In this document: one piece after another, positions 12,051 to 23,467 of the stretch
Layout of the letters: every line of letters begins with the position of its first letter
Numbering within the stretch: the stretch's first letter is position 1
Assembly (NCBI GenBank): GCA_022828595.1
Contig: JAKGHH010000005.1
Location: 30,392,193 to 30,456,192, forward strand
Direction of reading: 5' to 3'
Source: Nelumbo lutea
Lineage: Eukaryota > Streptophyta > Magnoliopsida > Proteales > Nelumbonaceae
Length of the DNA: 64,000 bases
Notes under the pieces: generated by a model
Seen by the model: only the letters and a program-made list of their open reading frames with translations
The model's database searches: none
Told to the model about the DNA's origin: nothing
Made by a program: the position numbers and the translations under genes

Positions 12051-13859
12051 GTGTGTGAATCGACTTGGTTTACACCCTTTTATAAGTTCTAGAGAAATAT
12101 CAAAGAGGAACGTGTTGGTTCAAAGAGATTCATTGTACAACAACGATTTCAAACTTTGTGACTGTTTACTGTTAGTGAATATTAACATACAGATAATGTC
12201 CCTTGGTCACACCTGATTAAGTCATGACTGTTGGATTAACTTAAAACGTCAATAGTCATGGTTCAGCCTTCAAACCTAACATACCTTTAATTATGGCTCA
12301 AACAAGATGGGTTTTACATATCTTGCGATCTTGAGATTTCACAAAAAATCTATAGTCTACGATTTTGGCAATTTTGCAAATCACATAACTTGCTAGTTGC
12401 AATTTCGCAAAGACAATCTACAATTTGCAATTTTTGTAAAATCGTAGTCACTTGTTTGTTTCATCGCATCAAGTGTCATCACACCAAAATATTAATGCCA
12501 CTTCTTACGAACCACGTGAGTGTACAAGAAATGTGTGCCTCTAAAGCGTCCCATTGTGCGGTAGCAAGTCTTTATACTCTCTTGTATATAATTTTAAGGA
12601 GTGCAAACAAGCTCTTACTTAAAAGGTTAAATCAAATTTAACAATTTTTCTAATGTGAGTCAAGACTTTAAAGAAGAGAAAACAAGTTGAAGAACTAGTT
12701 TTGGTGGAAATTTAAAACCATTTTCAATGTGCTTCAATAAGTGTGTTACATGTAATTTATCAATCAAATTACATTGGATTTTAATCTTTTAGTGAGATTA
12801 AAATCCAAATGATTTACATAACCTTTGTCAATGAAGGAGGCAGAAGGACATTTTTTGACACAAATAAACTAATATTTTGGAATGGGTTAGGCTTGACTGA
12901 TTGCTATGTCAAGATGGTTCCTCACTAAGCAAACTAATGAGAAAGACATTACACCATTTCACACATATAGATCTCAAAGCCATGGTTGAAGGATTTCGCA
13001 GCCTAGAATCCAACAAACTAACAATGTCTATTTCAGGTTTTCTATAGTTTCTTCATTGTTGTTGTAACATATTTATTTGTATGTTTAACGTGTAAGATGC
13101 TCCCTTCAAAATTATTGTTTCTAATTTCATGCCTCGAAGAATTGTTCCCTTATTAGTTATTTTCATTTTCATTGTAGTTTTTGAATATAGAGTAAAGGAA
13201 TATTTTGGTTTGTCTTATAAACTCATGGCTTCAAGCAAAACCCTTATCTGTTTTAAAACAAATAGAGCAGATGGGGGATATATTGATCAAAGCAAGATAA
13301 TTACTGCTTTTTTTTCTACACATTTTTCATTTAGGTCGGATAGAAAGGATTTGTCGAACAAGGGAAGATAAGTAATTGGCTTCTTTATTAATTTGAATTG
13401 AAAGGAGTGTACTATAAGTCCAATTAATTTGAAAGAAGCACATTGTAAGTCTAGTTGATTAGTCCTTTGTCGCCAACCCAATTAGGTATTACACGTTTTT
13501 AATTTAACTTATAAAAAACCAAAAAATAATAATCAAATATTGGTTTGTTCTTAAAAGTGGTCAGCTTCACATCTGCATACTGTACTTGCAAGTTATTTAA
13601 TTACATGGTGTTTGGTAGCACTTCCGTTTTCTAATCTAATATATAGGAAACCCAACAACATACTTCAAATTGGGTTTCACAAAACACGTTTCTTACCGGA
13701 AAGTGGAGAAGATGATGTAAATAGGTATCCGGTGACCCATTTTCAGCCCACCCATACTTTTATGTGGGACCTGAATGCTAGACAACTAATAAGTAGACCT
13801 GTTCATGGGCCAGGCTCAGGCTTGGCTTTCATCAAAATTCTAATAGGCCCGGTCTGAGA
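10598..13859. repeat. Tandem segmental duplication, copy 2
   Basis: This is the direct repeat of 6493-9859. It carries the minus-strand Copia pre-integrase remnant (10598-10800, with WHDRLAHLNFKFIKEMSKL), the decayed gag and leader region to about 12050 and the unrecognised right half. The integrase seen beyond the unit boundary in copy 1 is absent here because the solo LTR intervenes. Confidence 0.85.
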
Positions 13860-13902
13860 CTGTGTAAAGTTGGGCCCGAAGCTCGGCCCTTGAACAGGTC
13901 TA
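13794..13902. mobile_element. 109-bp hAT-like MITE with perfect 8-bp TSD
   Basis: Terminal inverted repeats TAGACCTGTTCA and TGAACAGGTCTA are perfect over 12 bp. They are flanked by identical 8-bp direct repeats CTAATAAG at 13786-13793 and 13903-13910, the duplication length of hAT elements. The interior is a GC-rich GGGCC-containing stretch without coding capacity. The duplicated partner at 9793 is cut off by the solo LTR. Confidence 0.85.
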
Positions 13903-13910
13903 CTAATAAG

Positions 13911-14214
13911 TTGTGTGTAACTAACAATTTGAGGCCCAAGACAAGCTTAACCAAACACATCTTGGGCTGGGCTTGGGGTCAGGCATTTTGATAATATGTA
14001 GATATATGTATATCATAAAATGTTGTGTAGGATCATCTTGGGCTGGGTCGGGCTCGGGTTACGTATGGCCTCAACCCAAGCCCAACCTGAGTTTAGGTGC
14101 GAGTGTTTTGGCCCAATTCCAGCTCCAACACAAAATCTCAAGCCTAATCTGTGCAAAAACTTTGGTTGGGCCAGATCAAGCTCAGGTTGAGCCTACCCAA
14201 ATTACAACCCTAAC
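13911..14214. repeat. GGGCC-rich MITE-like sequence, boundaries unclear
   Basis: The stretch is dense in words such as TTGGGCTGGG, CTCGGGTT and GGTTGGGCCAG around an AT-rich middle (about 13980-14030). It ends TACAACCCTAAC just before the next MITE. This matches the look of plant hAT-type MITEs with GGGCC-rich ends, but I could not pair its left end. The 125-residue open frame crossing it is compositional and has no domain. Confidence 0.4.
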
Positions 14215-14709
14215 TAGGAATGGCAATTTCTATCCTACCTGGTCGGTACCCACCCTACCCTCCCTGCGGAGTGGGTTTTTTTTGCTTAAAGGGCAGGTTT
14301 TGAGGCATATATGGGTTTTGGGACTCTACAACCCATACAGGTACGGGTAGGGTACGATATTATGCTAAATCCGACCCTCCCCGACCCACATGTTGTTGGA
14401 AAGCATATAAACTTTACGTACTAGGTGTTGAATTAATAATATTTTGAATTTTATGTGAATGATAATTGATAGTTTATGATTTTTTTACATTTCTTAATCA
14501 AATAATTAGAAATCTTGATATTTATTTGTATTATTTTACTTATTTATTGCTTATATATGACAAGAAATAATAAGAAATTAGATGCGAGTTTTAAACCCAA
14601 CCTGCCCCCACCCTTGAATGTGGGGAGGGTTTTGCAATTTCATGTGTGGGAGGATTTTGGATTCTCAATTTATAAAACCCTCCCCGAACCTGTCCCGTTC
14701 CCATCCCTA
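14215..14709. mobile_element. hAT-like MITE, TAGGGATGGCAA family, copy 2
   Basis: It starts TAGGAATGGCAATTTC and ends GTTCCCATCCCTA. The 8-bp flanks ACCCTAAC and CCCCTATC match at six of eight positions. As in copies 1 and 3, GC-rich arms surround an AT-rich core (about 14400-14575). No coding capacity. Confidence 0.7.
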
Positions 14710-15342
14710 CCCCTATCTCCTTTTGCCTCATATTTTTTTAACAAAGCAAATGCATGACATAGGTCTCTGCTTGTAATAAATATAATACCTGAAAAAACTA
14801 ACCTACTGGTAAAATCTTTAGCTAATTGTAGCGGAACTTCTAAGTAGTTACCAGATCATTCAACATCTTGAAAAATGGTTGATTAAGGTGTTGAAATATG
14901 GATAGGAACACTTCAATGTTAGTCAAAAGTGGCATTATGACTTCGGAACTTCTGTAAACACAAATACACAAATGTGTATAATGGGTTGTCTAACCAATTA
15001 CAAGTGAACACATCAGTGTTTCATACATATGGGACCCACACAATGAATATGAAACACCGGTATGTTCACTACATTGCCCATTTTACATGCATGTGTTCAC
15101 ACCAGATCCAACTAAATTTGGAACCTATGTAAGAGTGGGTATAAAGGAAAGGTTCAGAGGAGCATGAAACACATGGAGAATTGCTTTGCAGGAGAGAAAG
15201 GTAGGACTAATCGAGCCGAGCATAACTTTTAGGAGTCTCACGAAAAATTCCATTTCCAACATGAAGAGGGTACTACTTCTGTGTCTATATATTAACCGGA
15301 GCTCAATCCCTAGATGAAACCAGGAAAGACCATTCTTCCGGC
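14710..15342. other. Intergenic DNA, no gene seen
   Basis: No coding region, RNA gene or clear mobile element was recognised. Two related segments around 14955-15000 and 15005-15080 contain similar words (ACACATGTGT or GTGTTCAC) in opposite orientations, perhaps a remnant inverted repeat. Confidence 0.45.
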
Positions 15343-15445
15343 TTGGGGTGAGCTTTCGGTTTATTCAGTTAAAAATTAAACTGAATAAATTGAAATTTTA
15401 AAAACTAAACCGAAACTAAATTATAGAAAGTTTTATTATATTATG

Positions 15446-15484
<39 letters not shown>

Positions 15485-15729
15485 TTTATATATTATATAT
15501 TATATGTTACATATTATATACTATATCTTACATGTTATATATTATATATTACATATAATAATAGAAAGTTTGATTAATTCAATTAATTCTAAAAACCAAA
15601 ATCGAAAACTGAATTAATCCAAAAATGAATTAATCAAACTAATTTAACCAAAAACTAAAAATCCAAACAAACTGAAACCAAAATTTTCAGTTCAATTTTT
15701 TGGTTTTAACTGAATAGTACTCACCCCTA
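15343..15729. mobile_element. hAT-like MITE with TTGGGGTGAG ends
   Basis: It starts TTGGGGTGAGCTTTCGGTTT and ends GTACTCACCCCTA, so the termini are inverted over about 10 bp. Flanks CTTCCGGC (15335-15342) and CTTCTGGC (15730-15737) form an 8-bp target duplication with one mismatch. The arms are rich in AACCGAAA and TTCGGTTT words, and the core holds an AT dinucleotide run near 15449-15478. A related end, TAGGGGTGTTCAATTTCGG, occurs at 40238. Confidence 0.75.
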
Positions 15730-15737
15730 CTTCTGGC

Positions 15738-16737
15738 TCTTCTTTCAGCACTACTTAAAGCCATTTGCAACAGCTAGGGTTTGAACTTCAACCATTTACG
15801 AGGAAACGTGGTAACTAGTAAGCATTCATTCGTTAATTTCAACCACTTTGGACCTGTAATTTAGTAATGACCTTTTTTAGTAAGAAATATTTGTTATATT
15901 TGGGCCTCCAATTTCATATTTTTTATGTTTGGGATCTTTTTCTTTCTATAAATTTCTATTTACAAAAAGAAAAAAAAAAAAAGATATACGTGACCTTACA
16001 CATAAAGAACATTTTTGAGCATTTTTAAGAAGATAGACTGCTTTTATATGATTAATAGATATTCATAAATAGAGATCAAAATCAATTTTGTTGTGATATA
16101 TCTTGGTAAAACACCTTATGCAGAAGAGATCTAAACTAAAATACTTTTGGCTACAAAGTGTGTGTGCAACATGAAATCAGCTTTTCAGAAACTATAGTCA
16201 TGCTGATATGTTAGAGAATAAAAACCTATTCAGGAATCTCACTTAACAGCTTAAGCTTTCAGGTCGATTGGGTTCGTTGAAATGGCACCAGAATTGGTTT
16301 GATACAAGTCATTTAGTTTTTTATCTTCATCGCCCTTATTATAATTAATTCAATTTCAGCACATGAGCCCATTCTGGTCCATATTTTATGCTTAATAGGC
16401 TTTCACATGAAGGATGGTTTAAAGAATAAAAACATGGACCTCATGTAACAGTTTAAGCTTTTAGGTTGAATAGTTCCTTGAGATGATGGGTCCCAATAAA
16501 TTCATATATTTGTTTTTCTCTTAGTTTCTTGTATGAAATAAAACCCTATCCTTGGTGTTAAAAATAAAATAAAATAAAGTAAAATCTCATCCTTGGTGTC
16601 AAAAATTAAATAAAATAAAGTAAAACCTCATCCTGAAAATTTTCATTTATTATATCAAAAAAGAACAAAAAAAAATCATCCTAATAAGATAGAGTCCTAA
16701 AATCTAGTTAGTTGCTAAAATTTTCTAAGGCTTAAGC
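15738..16737. other. AT-rich intergenic DNA, short tandem duplication
   Basis: No gene was recognised. Near 16552-16632 a segment of about 62 bp containing CCTTGGTGT and TAAAATAAAATAAAGTAAAA is tandemly duplicated. A poly-A run lies near 15970-15984. Confidence 0.5.
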
Positions 16738-17020
16738 TATGTTTGATTGCAGTGCAACCACATACAAATTTTGCACCTGGCCCAGTTTTGTATCTTTCCT
16801 GATACAAAATTTGCAATTTATTATCTCATTTGCACTTTTGGCAGCACAAATTTTGCATCCCAATGAAGTGGGAACAAATAACCCTTCTCCTATAGGTCCA
16901 TTCTCTTTCATTTAAGGTGGGGCCTATAAGGAAAAATAAACCAAATCTTACACTAAGCCTATTTGCACTCCCATGCATTAACACGAGTGCAAACAAAATT
17001 TACACTGTAAACAAACTATA
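16738..17020. mobile_element. Probable MITE with TATGTTTGATTGCAG ends
   Basis: The left end TATGTTTGATTGCAGTGCAA and the right end, read in reverse, TATAGTTTGTTTACAGTGTA are inverted repeats with several mismatches. Internal TTTGCAC and GTGCAAA words continue the symmetry. No target duplication can be assigned, and nothing is encoded. Confidence 0.5.
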
Positions 17021-17078
17021 TTGAAGTATTACACCGATACACTCCAACGTGTTGACATTTGTCCAGTCTCTCAATTTT

Positions 17079-17390
17079 GGTGCCGTTTGGTAAATCTTTT
17101 TTGAAAGATCTTGCAGCAAACTTGACAGCCAAAAGAGATATGAGCTTTTGCATTAAGATCTTATCATCCTGAAAGCCGTTTGGTTAAGGCACATCTTCTT
17201 ACATGTATTTCCGTGCGAAGACATAATGAAAAAAAGTTGAAAAGTTCCATTTGGAACTTCCCGAAAATAACCTAAAACAGGCTTCGCATGTCTTTTTGGA
17301 GTGTTATCTTTTGACGACTAAATTTTTTCTCAACCAAACGGGAAAAGATTAAAACACAGACTGTGCAAAAAAACGCACCAAACGGGGTCT
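17079..17390. mobile_element. Probable Tourist-like MITE
   Basis: GGTGCCGTTTGGTAAA at the left and, read in reverse, GACCCCGTTTGGTGCG at the right form imperfect inverted termini built on CCGTTTGG. That core is typical of PIF/Harbinger-derived MITEs in plants. The 3-bp target duplication expected for that group is not clear, so the family call is tentative. Confidence 0.5.
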
Positions 17391-17519
17391 GGGTCTCCTC
17401 CCCAAAGAAGCGGTGTCTTTAATAATATTTGTTCGTCTATCACTGTCTAGCATGATCATAGGACTAAGGGGTGTCTTGAAATTTTTACCATACATAGATC
17501 ACTTATCTACCTGGTAAAC

Positions 17520-18050
17520 TCCATTGTAGAAATAGGGTTACTAGGGTTGGATATGGTTACACATTTTTAAGTCAGGTTCCGCTAGAGTTGGAGTCATCAT
17601 GTTGATCCTGGACCGTCTAATCTGTTCAAATTGATTTTGATTTAGATTGGTTTCAACCCAAACCCAGTCCATTGATACATACACTCTTATCGTATATCAA
17701 TGGGCCAAATATTGGCTTAATCCTACACAATCCAATATAAATTTGTTACAGACGGACCAAGTCCAATCCAATTTAATAAATATTTTTAACCGGATTGGTC
17801 AATCTAATATGTCTTGTTGGTCCATCCAATCCATCCAAATTGACTTTGGACTAGACAGGGTCTTATCCAAAACTGGTCCATTAACACCCTTAATCCAGAC
17901 CAAACCCAGCCCAAGTTGCAAACCTAGGAGTGCAAATTGGGTGCCCAACTTGAAGAATTAACAAAGCATTAAGCCCAGGCACTCGCGTCAGGCCCATTTA
18001 AATTTTAGCAAATGCTCAACCCACCTAATTAAGTTGCAGCCCTAATTCGT
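17520..18050. repeat. Word-rich repeat region, possible decayed MITEs
   Basis: From TAGGGTTGGATATGG to AACACCCTTAA (about 17535-17892) the sequence repeats TCCAATCCA and TTGGATTGG-type words. It is followed by a stretch from TAGGAGTGCAAATTGG to TTGCAGCCCTA (about 17925-18044) whose ends are weakly inverted. Both resemble hAT-type plant MITEs, but neither has a confirmed target duplication. The 104-residue open frame at 17647-17961 is a by-product of this composition. Confidence 0.35.
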
Positions 18051-18780
18051 TATTTCAACTAAGACTCGACTATATCACAGGTTTGTTTTCCTTTACTTCT
18101 GTCCTCATTGAGCACCTAACCTAAGTAGTGTAGACCTTGGCTTTCTTAGGACATTGTTTAATATGGTTCACCATGTATTTTGCTTCTTCATTTGTGAGAT
18201 GAAAATAAGAAAGTAGCAATGAATTAAATGAATGACTCCTATTCAATTTACCTGCAAATTGTAGGCCAAAGACTCGATCCAATCTCTATTGAGTCCAACA
18301 TTCAAGACAAAGAAAATACTAGCCAACTCTAGCATGATTCAAACTATAATCAATAATCCGTCCTAATTCAGGTACAAAAACTAGCTTATGGTTAGAAATT
18401 GTTTTTAATGGTATTACATATAAATACTCAGAATTAGATCAAATGCCTTTTAATTTGAATGCGGAAAAACAAACATGATTAATTTGCAAAGAAGACACAT
18501 ACATTAACTGCATTTAAATTCTACAAATTAAAAAAAGAAAAACAATTTAAGAACTTCTAATTGGGTGCCAGGTCTAGAACCAAGAGATAATCCTGGATCA
18601 AAACATAAGAGGGCCTCAGATCTAGCATATGCAATAGGATATAGAGGTCAAGTAATTTAAAATGTTCAATTAATTATTGTTGTAATTTATCATGATAAAG
18701 AAACTGATGAAATATTAACCATGTTAGGTGCTATATAACTAACCTCAAGCTTACAGGGATAACCCAGTAGCAGTCACAAC
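18051..18780. other. Intergenic DNA, no gene seen
   Basis: AT-rich sequence without recognisable coding segments, RNA genes or transposon ends. Confidence 0.45.
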
Positions 18781-19212
18781 TTGGGATGGCAATTTTCTCC
18801 ATCCTCGACGGGACCCAATTTCCCCAACCCAATAGAGCTGGGGATGGGGATTGTTTTGGCGGGGCAGGAATGGGGATGGGGATTAATAGGAATCCCTGGT
18901 CGGGGTTGGGGTCGGGGTCAAGGTCAGGGATGGGGATTGAGCTCCCCACCCAGCCCCGACCCCAATTGTATATATATTAAATGTTATTTATATGAAATAC
19001 ACTACTATATTATTTATATGATATATATTAAAATATATTTAAAATATTATTTATAATTTAAAACTTTTATTTATTTTAAATAAATTTATTTAAAAAAATA
19101 CTATTATCTGAAAACATTTCAGGGAATCCATCACTGTAGGGGATCAAGGATGGAGGACAAATTTTATACCCAGCAAAAATCGGAAACGGGGATGGGGTTA
19201 ATTTCAAAATCC
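18781..19212. mobile_element. hAT-like MITE, TAGGGATGGCAA family, copy 3, truncated
   Basis: The segment begins TTGGGATGGCAATTTTC and is co-linear with the reverse complement of 4060-4568. It has the GGGGATGGGGATT arm, the AT-rich core (about 18965-19110) and the second arm with AAGGATGGAGGACAA and TATACCCAGCAAAAAT. It stops near 19212, where the DUF247 pseudogene sequence begins, so the last 50-60 bp including the second terminus are missing. The ATG at 19150 that opens the DUF247-containing frame lies inside the MITE. Confidence 0.75.
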
Positions 19213-20425
19213 GAAGAGTATGTTACTGATGTTAATTTCAAAGAAAGCGACAGTATATCTTTCCTCAACAAAATCCCAGTAAATTTGGAAGAGTATGTTA
19301 ACACTGTAAGAGAGCTGGAAAATGAAGCTAGAGAATGTTACGCAGAAAACATAGGCCTCAACAGTGGCCAATTTGTGAAAATGATGCTGCTTGATGGTTG
19401 CTTCAGCATTGCGTTTCTCCTCGAATTTCATGGTTTGATGTATAGTCACGAGACTCACGACTTGTGAGCAAGACCCCTTCATCGGTAGCATCTGGGTTGT
19501 TACTGATGTGATTCAAGACATGGTGCTACTTGAAAACCAAATACCCTTTTTCGTTATTGAGCAGTTATTCAATCTAATTAATTCCACCCTTAATTGCAAT
19601 AAATCCCTTATTGAGATTGTTTTCTTGCCATTTAATGGTTTTTTTTTTTTTTTTGCAAAAGGAGGATCAAGAACCAGATCGCCAAAACGTTGATAGCTCC
19701 AAAGTAAAACATTTGCTTGACTTACTACGAAATTTCCATTTTCCATCAAAAGGAATTGATGAGCAAAAAGATGAGAATCCAAGCTTATCCCAACTATGTG
19801 GTCGGCTACGTGAATCCTGTTTCCACCACCCATCAAAAACCAGTGAAACAAAAGAGGATCAAATGTTTAAATTACCTCCTACTGTGGCAGAACTTCATGA
19901 GGCCGAAGTCAAGTTTGAGATGATTAGAAGCAATAGCTGGTTGGACATAAAATTTAGGAGCAATGGAGTGTTGCAAATTCCACACGTAAGAATTGAAAAC
20001 AGAACTGAGACTTCATTCCGAAATTTTCTGGCTTTTGAACAGTGATACATAAAGGACGGTTCAGAGCTATACTTCTCGTGTTGCATCTCTCATGGATAGA
20101 TTCATAAATACTTCCAATGGATGTGGGTTTACTCCATGAATATGGGATCATACACAACTTGCTTCGGGATGATGAAGAAGTTGCGCTTCTCATTAATAAA
20201 CTCAGAAAAGAAATTCGAATACCACTATCTGATGGATTCTTTTATAACAAACTTTGCCAAGATGTGCAGGCATATAATAAGAACCCTTTGCACAAATGGC
20301 GAGCAAAGTTGGTACATGATTATTTCAACACCCCATGGGCGACCTTTTCATTCATTGCTGCAGTTGTGCATCTTCTTCTCACTTTCATACAGACTGCATA
20401 TACTGTCAAACCTTATATGAAATGA
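19150..20425 (+). pseudogene. DUF247 family pseudogene, 5'-truncated and frameshifted
   Basis: DUF247 proteins are plant proteins of about 400-500 residues with a C-terminal membrane anchor; some act in pollen-pistil recognition, most are uncharacterised. Here the first segment (19213-19454) reads LEEYVNTVRELENEARECYA and FVKMMLLDGCFSIAFLLEF. A frameshift near 19455 leads to MVLLENQIPFFVIEQLFNL, and another in the poly-T run at 19640-19655 to FKLPPTVAELHEAEVKFE. A third break near 20043 leads to the C-terminal part with LLHEYGIIHNLL, HDYFNTPWATFSFIAAVV and a hydrophobic tail ending YTVKPYMK. The N-terminal third of the family is absent. The only upstream ATG lies in a truncated MITE, so about 20 residues of the open frame are MITE-derived. 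With at least three frame breaks it cannot make a DUF247 protein. Confidence 0.9.
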
Positions 20426-20443
20426 ACTGATGGAAATGATATT

Positions 20444-20712
20444 GTGATCATAAGATGGAACCTACTAGCTAGAGAAGGCCTGGCTGCTGAAGGTGCTAGA
20501 AGCTTGAATGATGTTGTGGTCTCTGTCCCGCCTGATTGGTTGTCTTCTCTTCTTTTATCTGACTGTTTGACCTCTGTTTCATTGAATCCACCCTCAGTAT
20601 CTGTTACAGTTTGCTTTTGTTTGTTCAGTTTTAGGTTAGCTTTGGTGTGTCTATTAATTCTGTTTCTTTTGTTTTAATGAAGTTTTTTTTCACCAAAAAA
20701 GTAAAAAGAAAA
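20444..20712 (+). mobile_element. LINE 3' end, 5'-truncated
   Basis: The frame 20444-20677 contains LLAREGLAAEGARSLNDVVV followed by VPPDWLSSLLLSDCL. This matches the C-terminal tail of the RNase H domain in plant L1-type LINE ORF2 proteins, usually preceded by a (N)xxAD motif. A short untranslated stretch with TGTTTTAATGAAG and an A-rich tract (20695-20725) follows, as at a LINE 3' end. Everything upstream is missing, so this looks like a heavily 5'-truncated insertion just behind the DUF247 pseudogene. Confidence 0.55.
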
Positions 20713-20876
20713 AAAGAAAAAGAAAAGGACCAAGTTGTCTAAGTCTAAATAAGGGTTTTCTTTTTTTACCTTTTATTTGTTTGAGGGTGGTAGTTAATAG
20801 TTATTTGAGCACTGCCATAACAGGGCAAACAGCAAGTGAGAAGACACAAAACAGGGTATTAAAGCCAAAAGGTGGG

Positions 20877-20881
<5 letters not shown>

Positions 20882-20918
<37 letters not shown>
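20882..20918. repeat. GA dinucleotide microsatellite
   Basis: An uninterrupted GA run of about 18 units. The glutamate/arginine-rich open frame across it (20781-20975) is an artefact of the repeat. Confidence 0.95.
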
Positions 20919-20919
<1 letters not shown>

Positions 20920-20923
<4 letters not shown>

Positions 20924-23467
20924 GAGAACAAGGACACTCTTATCTATAACAATAAAATTAATATTTAAGATGTAAGAGAGCTAGTCTGTCAACACATATA
21001 GACACCCTTTTTTAAAAGTTCCTTCTCAATAATTAACAGTTGGACTCTAAGGTTTTGTGACCCACACACAGCTTAAGTATCAGCTGCAATGAATAAGAGT
21101 ACCAAAATTTTTTTCTTTCACAAAGGTTTTGTGCCGCACAAGGATTCCTTGACCATTATTTCTGATTAAAAAAAGCAAGAAAAAAAGGATTGCTCGACCA
21201 AAGCCCCAGCCAAAATCTCACTAGCACTTGAGCTTTCTTCATTTACTTGTTTCAAAAAGAAAAGTCTACAGAACTACTGCAAACACTTTTGCTTATGAAA
21301 AAGTTATAAATTAAATTGTCTGGTTAATAAGATTATGTTGTGCACCACACTTTTGAAGATTATTTCTGAATGAATAAGTGAAATTTACCAGTTCAGAAAC
21401 TTGTAATTCATAGAACTTGAAAAGGAAAAGAGAACTGAAGAAAAGCTTATTCGAATTTAAAGAACAAAAATGATTTCTTGTATTGTATGTACAGAAAAAG
21501 CAAAATGAATAAGATGATCTTTTGGAAATCTGTTAAAACAGGAGATGGATTTCAGAAGTTGACAAATAAAGAGACCACTGCAGTTATTACATAGTAAACA
21601 TGCTGGACATTAGTAGTAGTGTAGCATTTCTTAAAGATACTTCAGAATTGAAACTAACAAGTATGGAATTCCATATATCATCTGACGAGGTTGCAAATTT
21701 TCTTCTACTTGAACAGCAGAAAAAAAAATTTTCTTTACATGCCAAATGAAGTTTGAAAAGAAACTGACTTTATTGGCTCCAATTTTGCGTTATTGTAGCA
21801 GAAATAGGGTGCTGACTGCAAAACAATGCTGGGTTTTGAGACTACAAACACATACAGTTCCATTTCCTAATTATAGAATTGACTTTGATTGACACCCGGT
21901 CTTGCCAAATGTATCATCAGTCATGTTATTAGGTGATCCATGGGTCCTAATAAGAGATGCTCTCAGTTGATTGTGTATAGCAAGTACTCAAGGTTTTTCT
22001 TACCAAAATATAGATTTTCATGAATACCACCTGACTCGATAACTAAAATTTTATGGGTTAGTTGATCATTACAGGGCAGGTGAGATTACAACAAAGGAGC
22101 TGGCCATCAATCAAATGGGTTTGCCTGCCTGATGGTGAGAACAAAGATGTAACTACTAAAGGTAACCCGGATGCATGATTCTCTAGGAAGAGAGATTCTC
22201 ATCAGATAAAGTTTGAGCAAATGGGAATGATCTTTAGAACTCACAACGGTTGATCACTGCAACTGAATGCTGCACTGTCTGTGATTGTGGATATAAGTTG
22301 CTGGAAATTGATCCTTAGCTATGGAAGCATTAGAGCCCAAAAGTGAATGTTCCATGAAAGAGTATAATTTTGACAAAAAATCAATTGGGTAACCACACAA
22401 TTCATGTATAACTAAATGGCAGCAACAGGATAAGTTCTGCTTTAGGCACATGGAATAACTTACAAATTTGAAGAAATCAAATACTTAATATGGAAAAGGG
22501 TTGCAAATGATCTGTACTTCTACATGAGGCAAGAGGAAACAAGATCAAGAAGCTTTCCCCTCACTTAATAAACTGGATTTGGATAGATTAAACTCCCCCG
22601 CTGGTAAGCCTCTATGAGGAAAAACCTTTATCTGCTCCCGTAGTTGACAAATAGAAAATACAGGGGTGATCCAAAAAGTGATCCCTCGTATTCAAATCAA
22701 TCCCAAACCACTTGCCTATTCTCCACTGTGAAAAGCAAGAACTCATGAACAATCCCAAGGGCCCATTTCTCAAATGCCTTCAAACAAGTTCTAAGCTCGG
22801 ATTCTCTTTCATCTCTCATACGACAGTTTCTGCCATTCCTTAACTCTAGCCCTAAAATCCTTACTCAACCACGTTTCAAGTGGAAACCCATGTCTAAAAG
22901 TTCTGAAGCATCAGTTTTAGAGTCTCGCCTACAGCACTCTGTAATCCTCCAATTCTCAACCGAGGCAGAATGGTAGATTAATCACTACCACGGTTTCGTG
23001 CAGATCAGAGAGAAAGACAGGCGTTATAAGAGAGAGAGAGAGATTAATCGCAGAGAAAGAGAAAACGACGTAAGGATAACGGACGGGTCCCACATCGGAA
23101 ATTTATACCATCTAATAATATTTTAAATAAAAGAACTCAAACCAAGTGGCCACCACCGGGGGTGTGGGGCGGGAGATTCTCATGCACCCTAAAACCCTAA
23201 ACCTCACAACCTCTGGGGGTGTTTTTCCGGTGTTTTCCCTCCTTAACAAACGAGAAACACCGATGCCCTTAGCGTGAGAATTTCCCATGTTGATTTCTCC
23301 TCGGGAGGTTTGCAGGGGGTGCTGCCGGCATCTGGTCGATGTTTCGTGGTCACCATGTCCTCGCCTCTCGGGCACCCCTTTTTTACTCCTACCCGATTCG
23401 TTTCTTGCTTCTTTGGTATGTCCGAGTGACTTATTTTACTTGGCCCTGAGTTTTTTTTAATGGTCGG
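20920..23467. other. 2.5 kb without recognisable gene
   Basis: No domain, splice-consistent exon series or transposon terminus was recognised. Poly-purine runs occur near 21720 and a short GA run near 23029-23044. The part 23080-23467 is more GC-rich than its surroundings and contains TCCCACATCGGAA and CCTAAAACCCTAAACC words. It could be an old promoter or leader, but no coding sequence follows. Poorly constrained. Confidence 0.4.

Noticed and set aside
13973..14350. A 125-residue plus-strand open frame
   Set aside because: It crosses two GC-rich MITE-type repeats and its composition follows their words; no domain and no splice context.
20881..20975. Glutamate/arginine-rich peptide
   Set aside because: It is the translation of a GA microsatellite.
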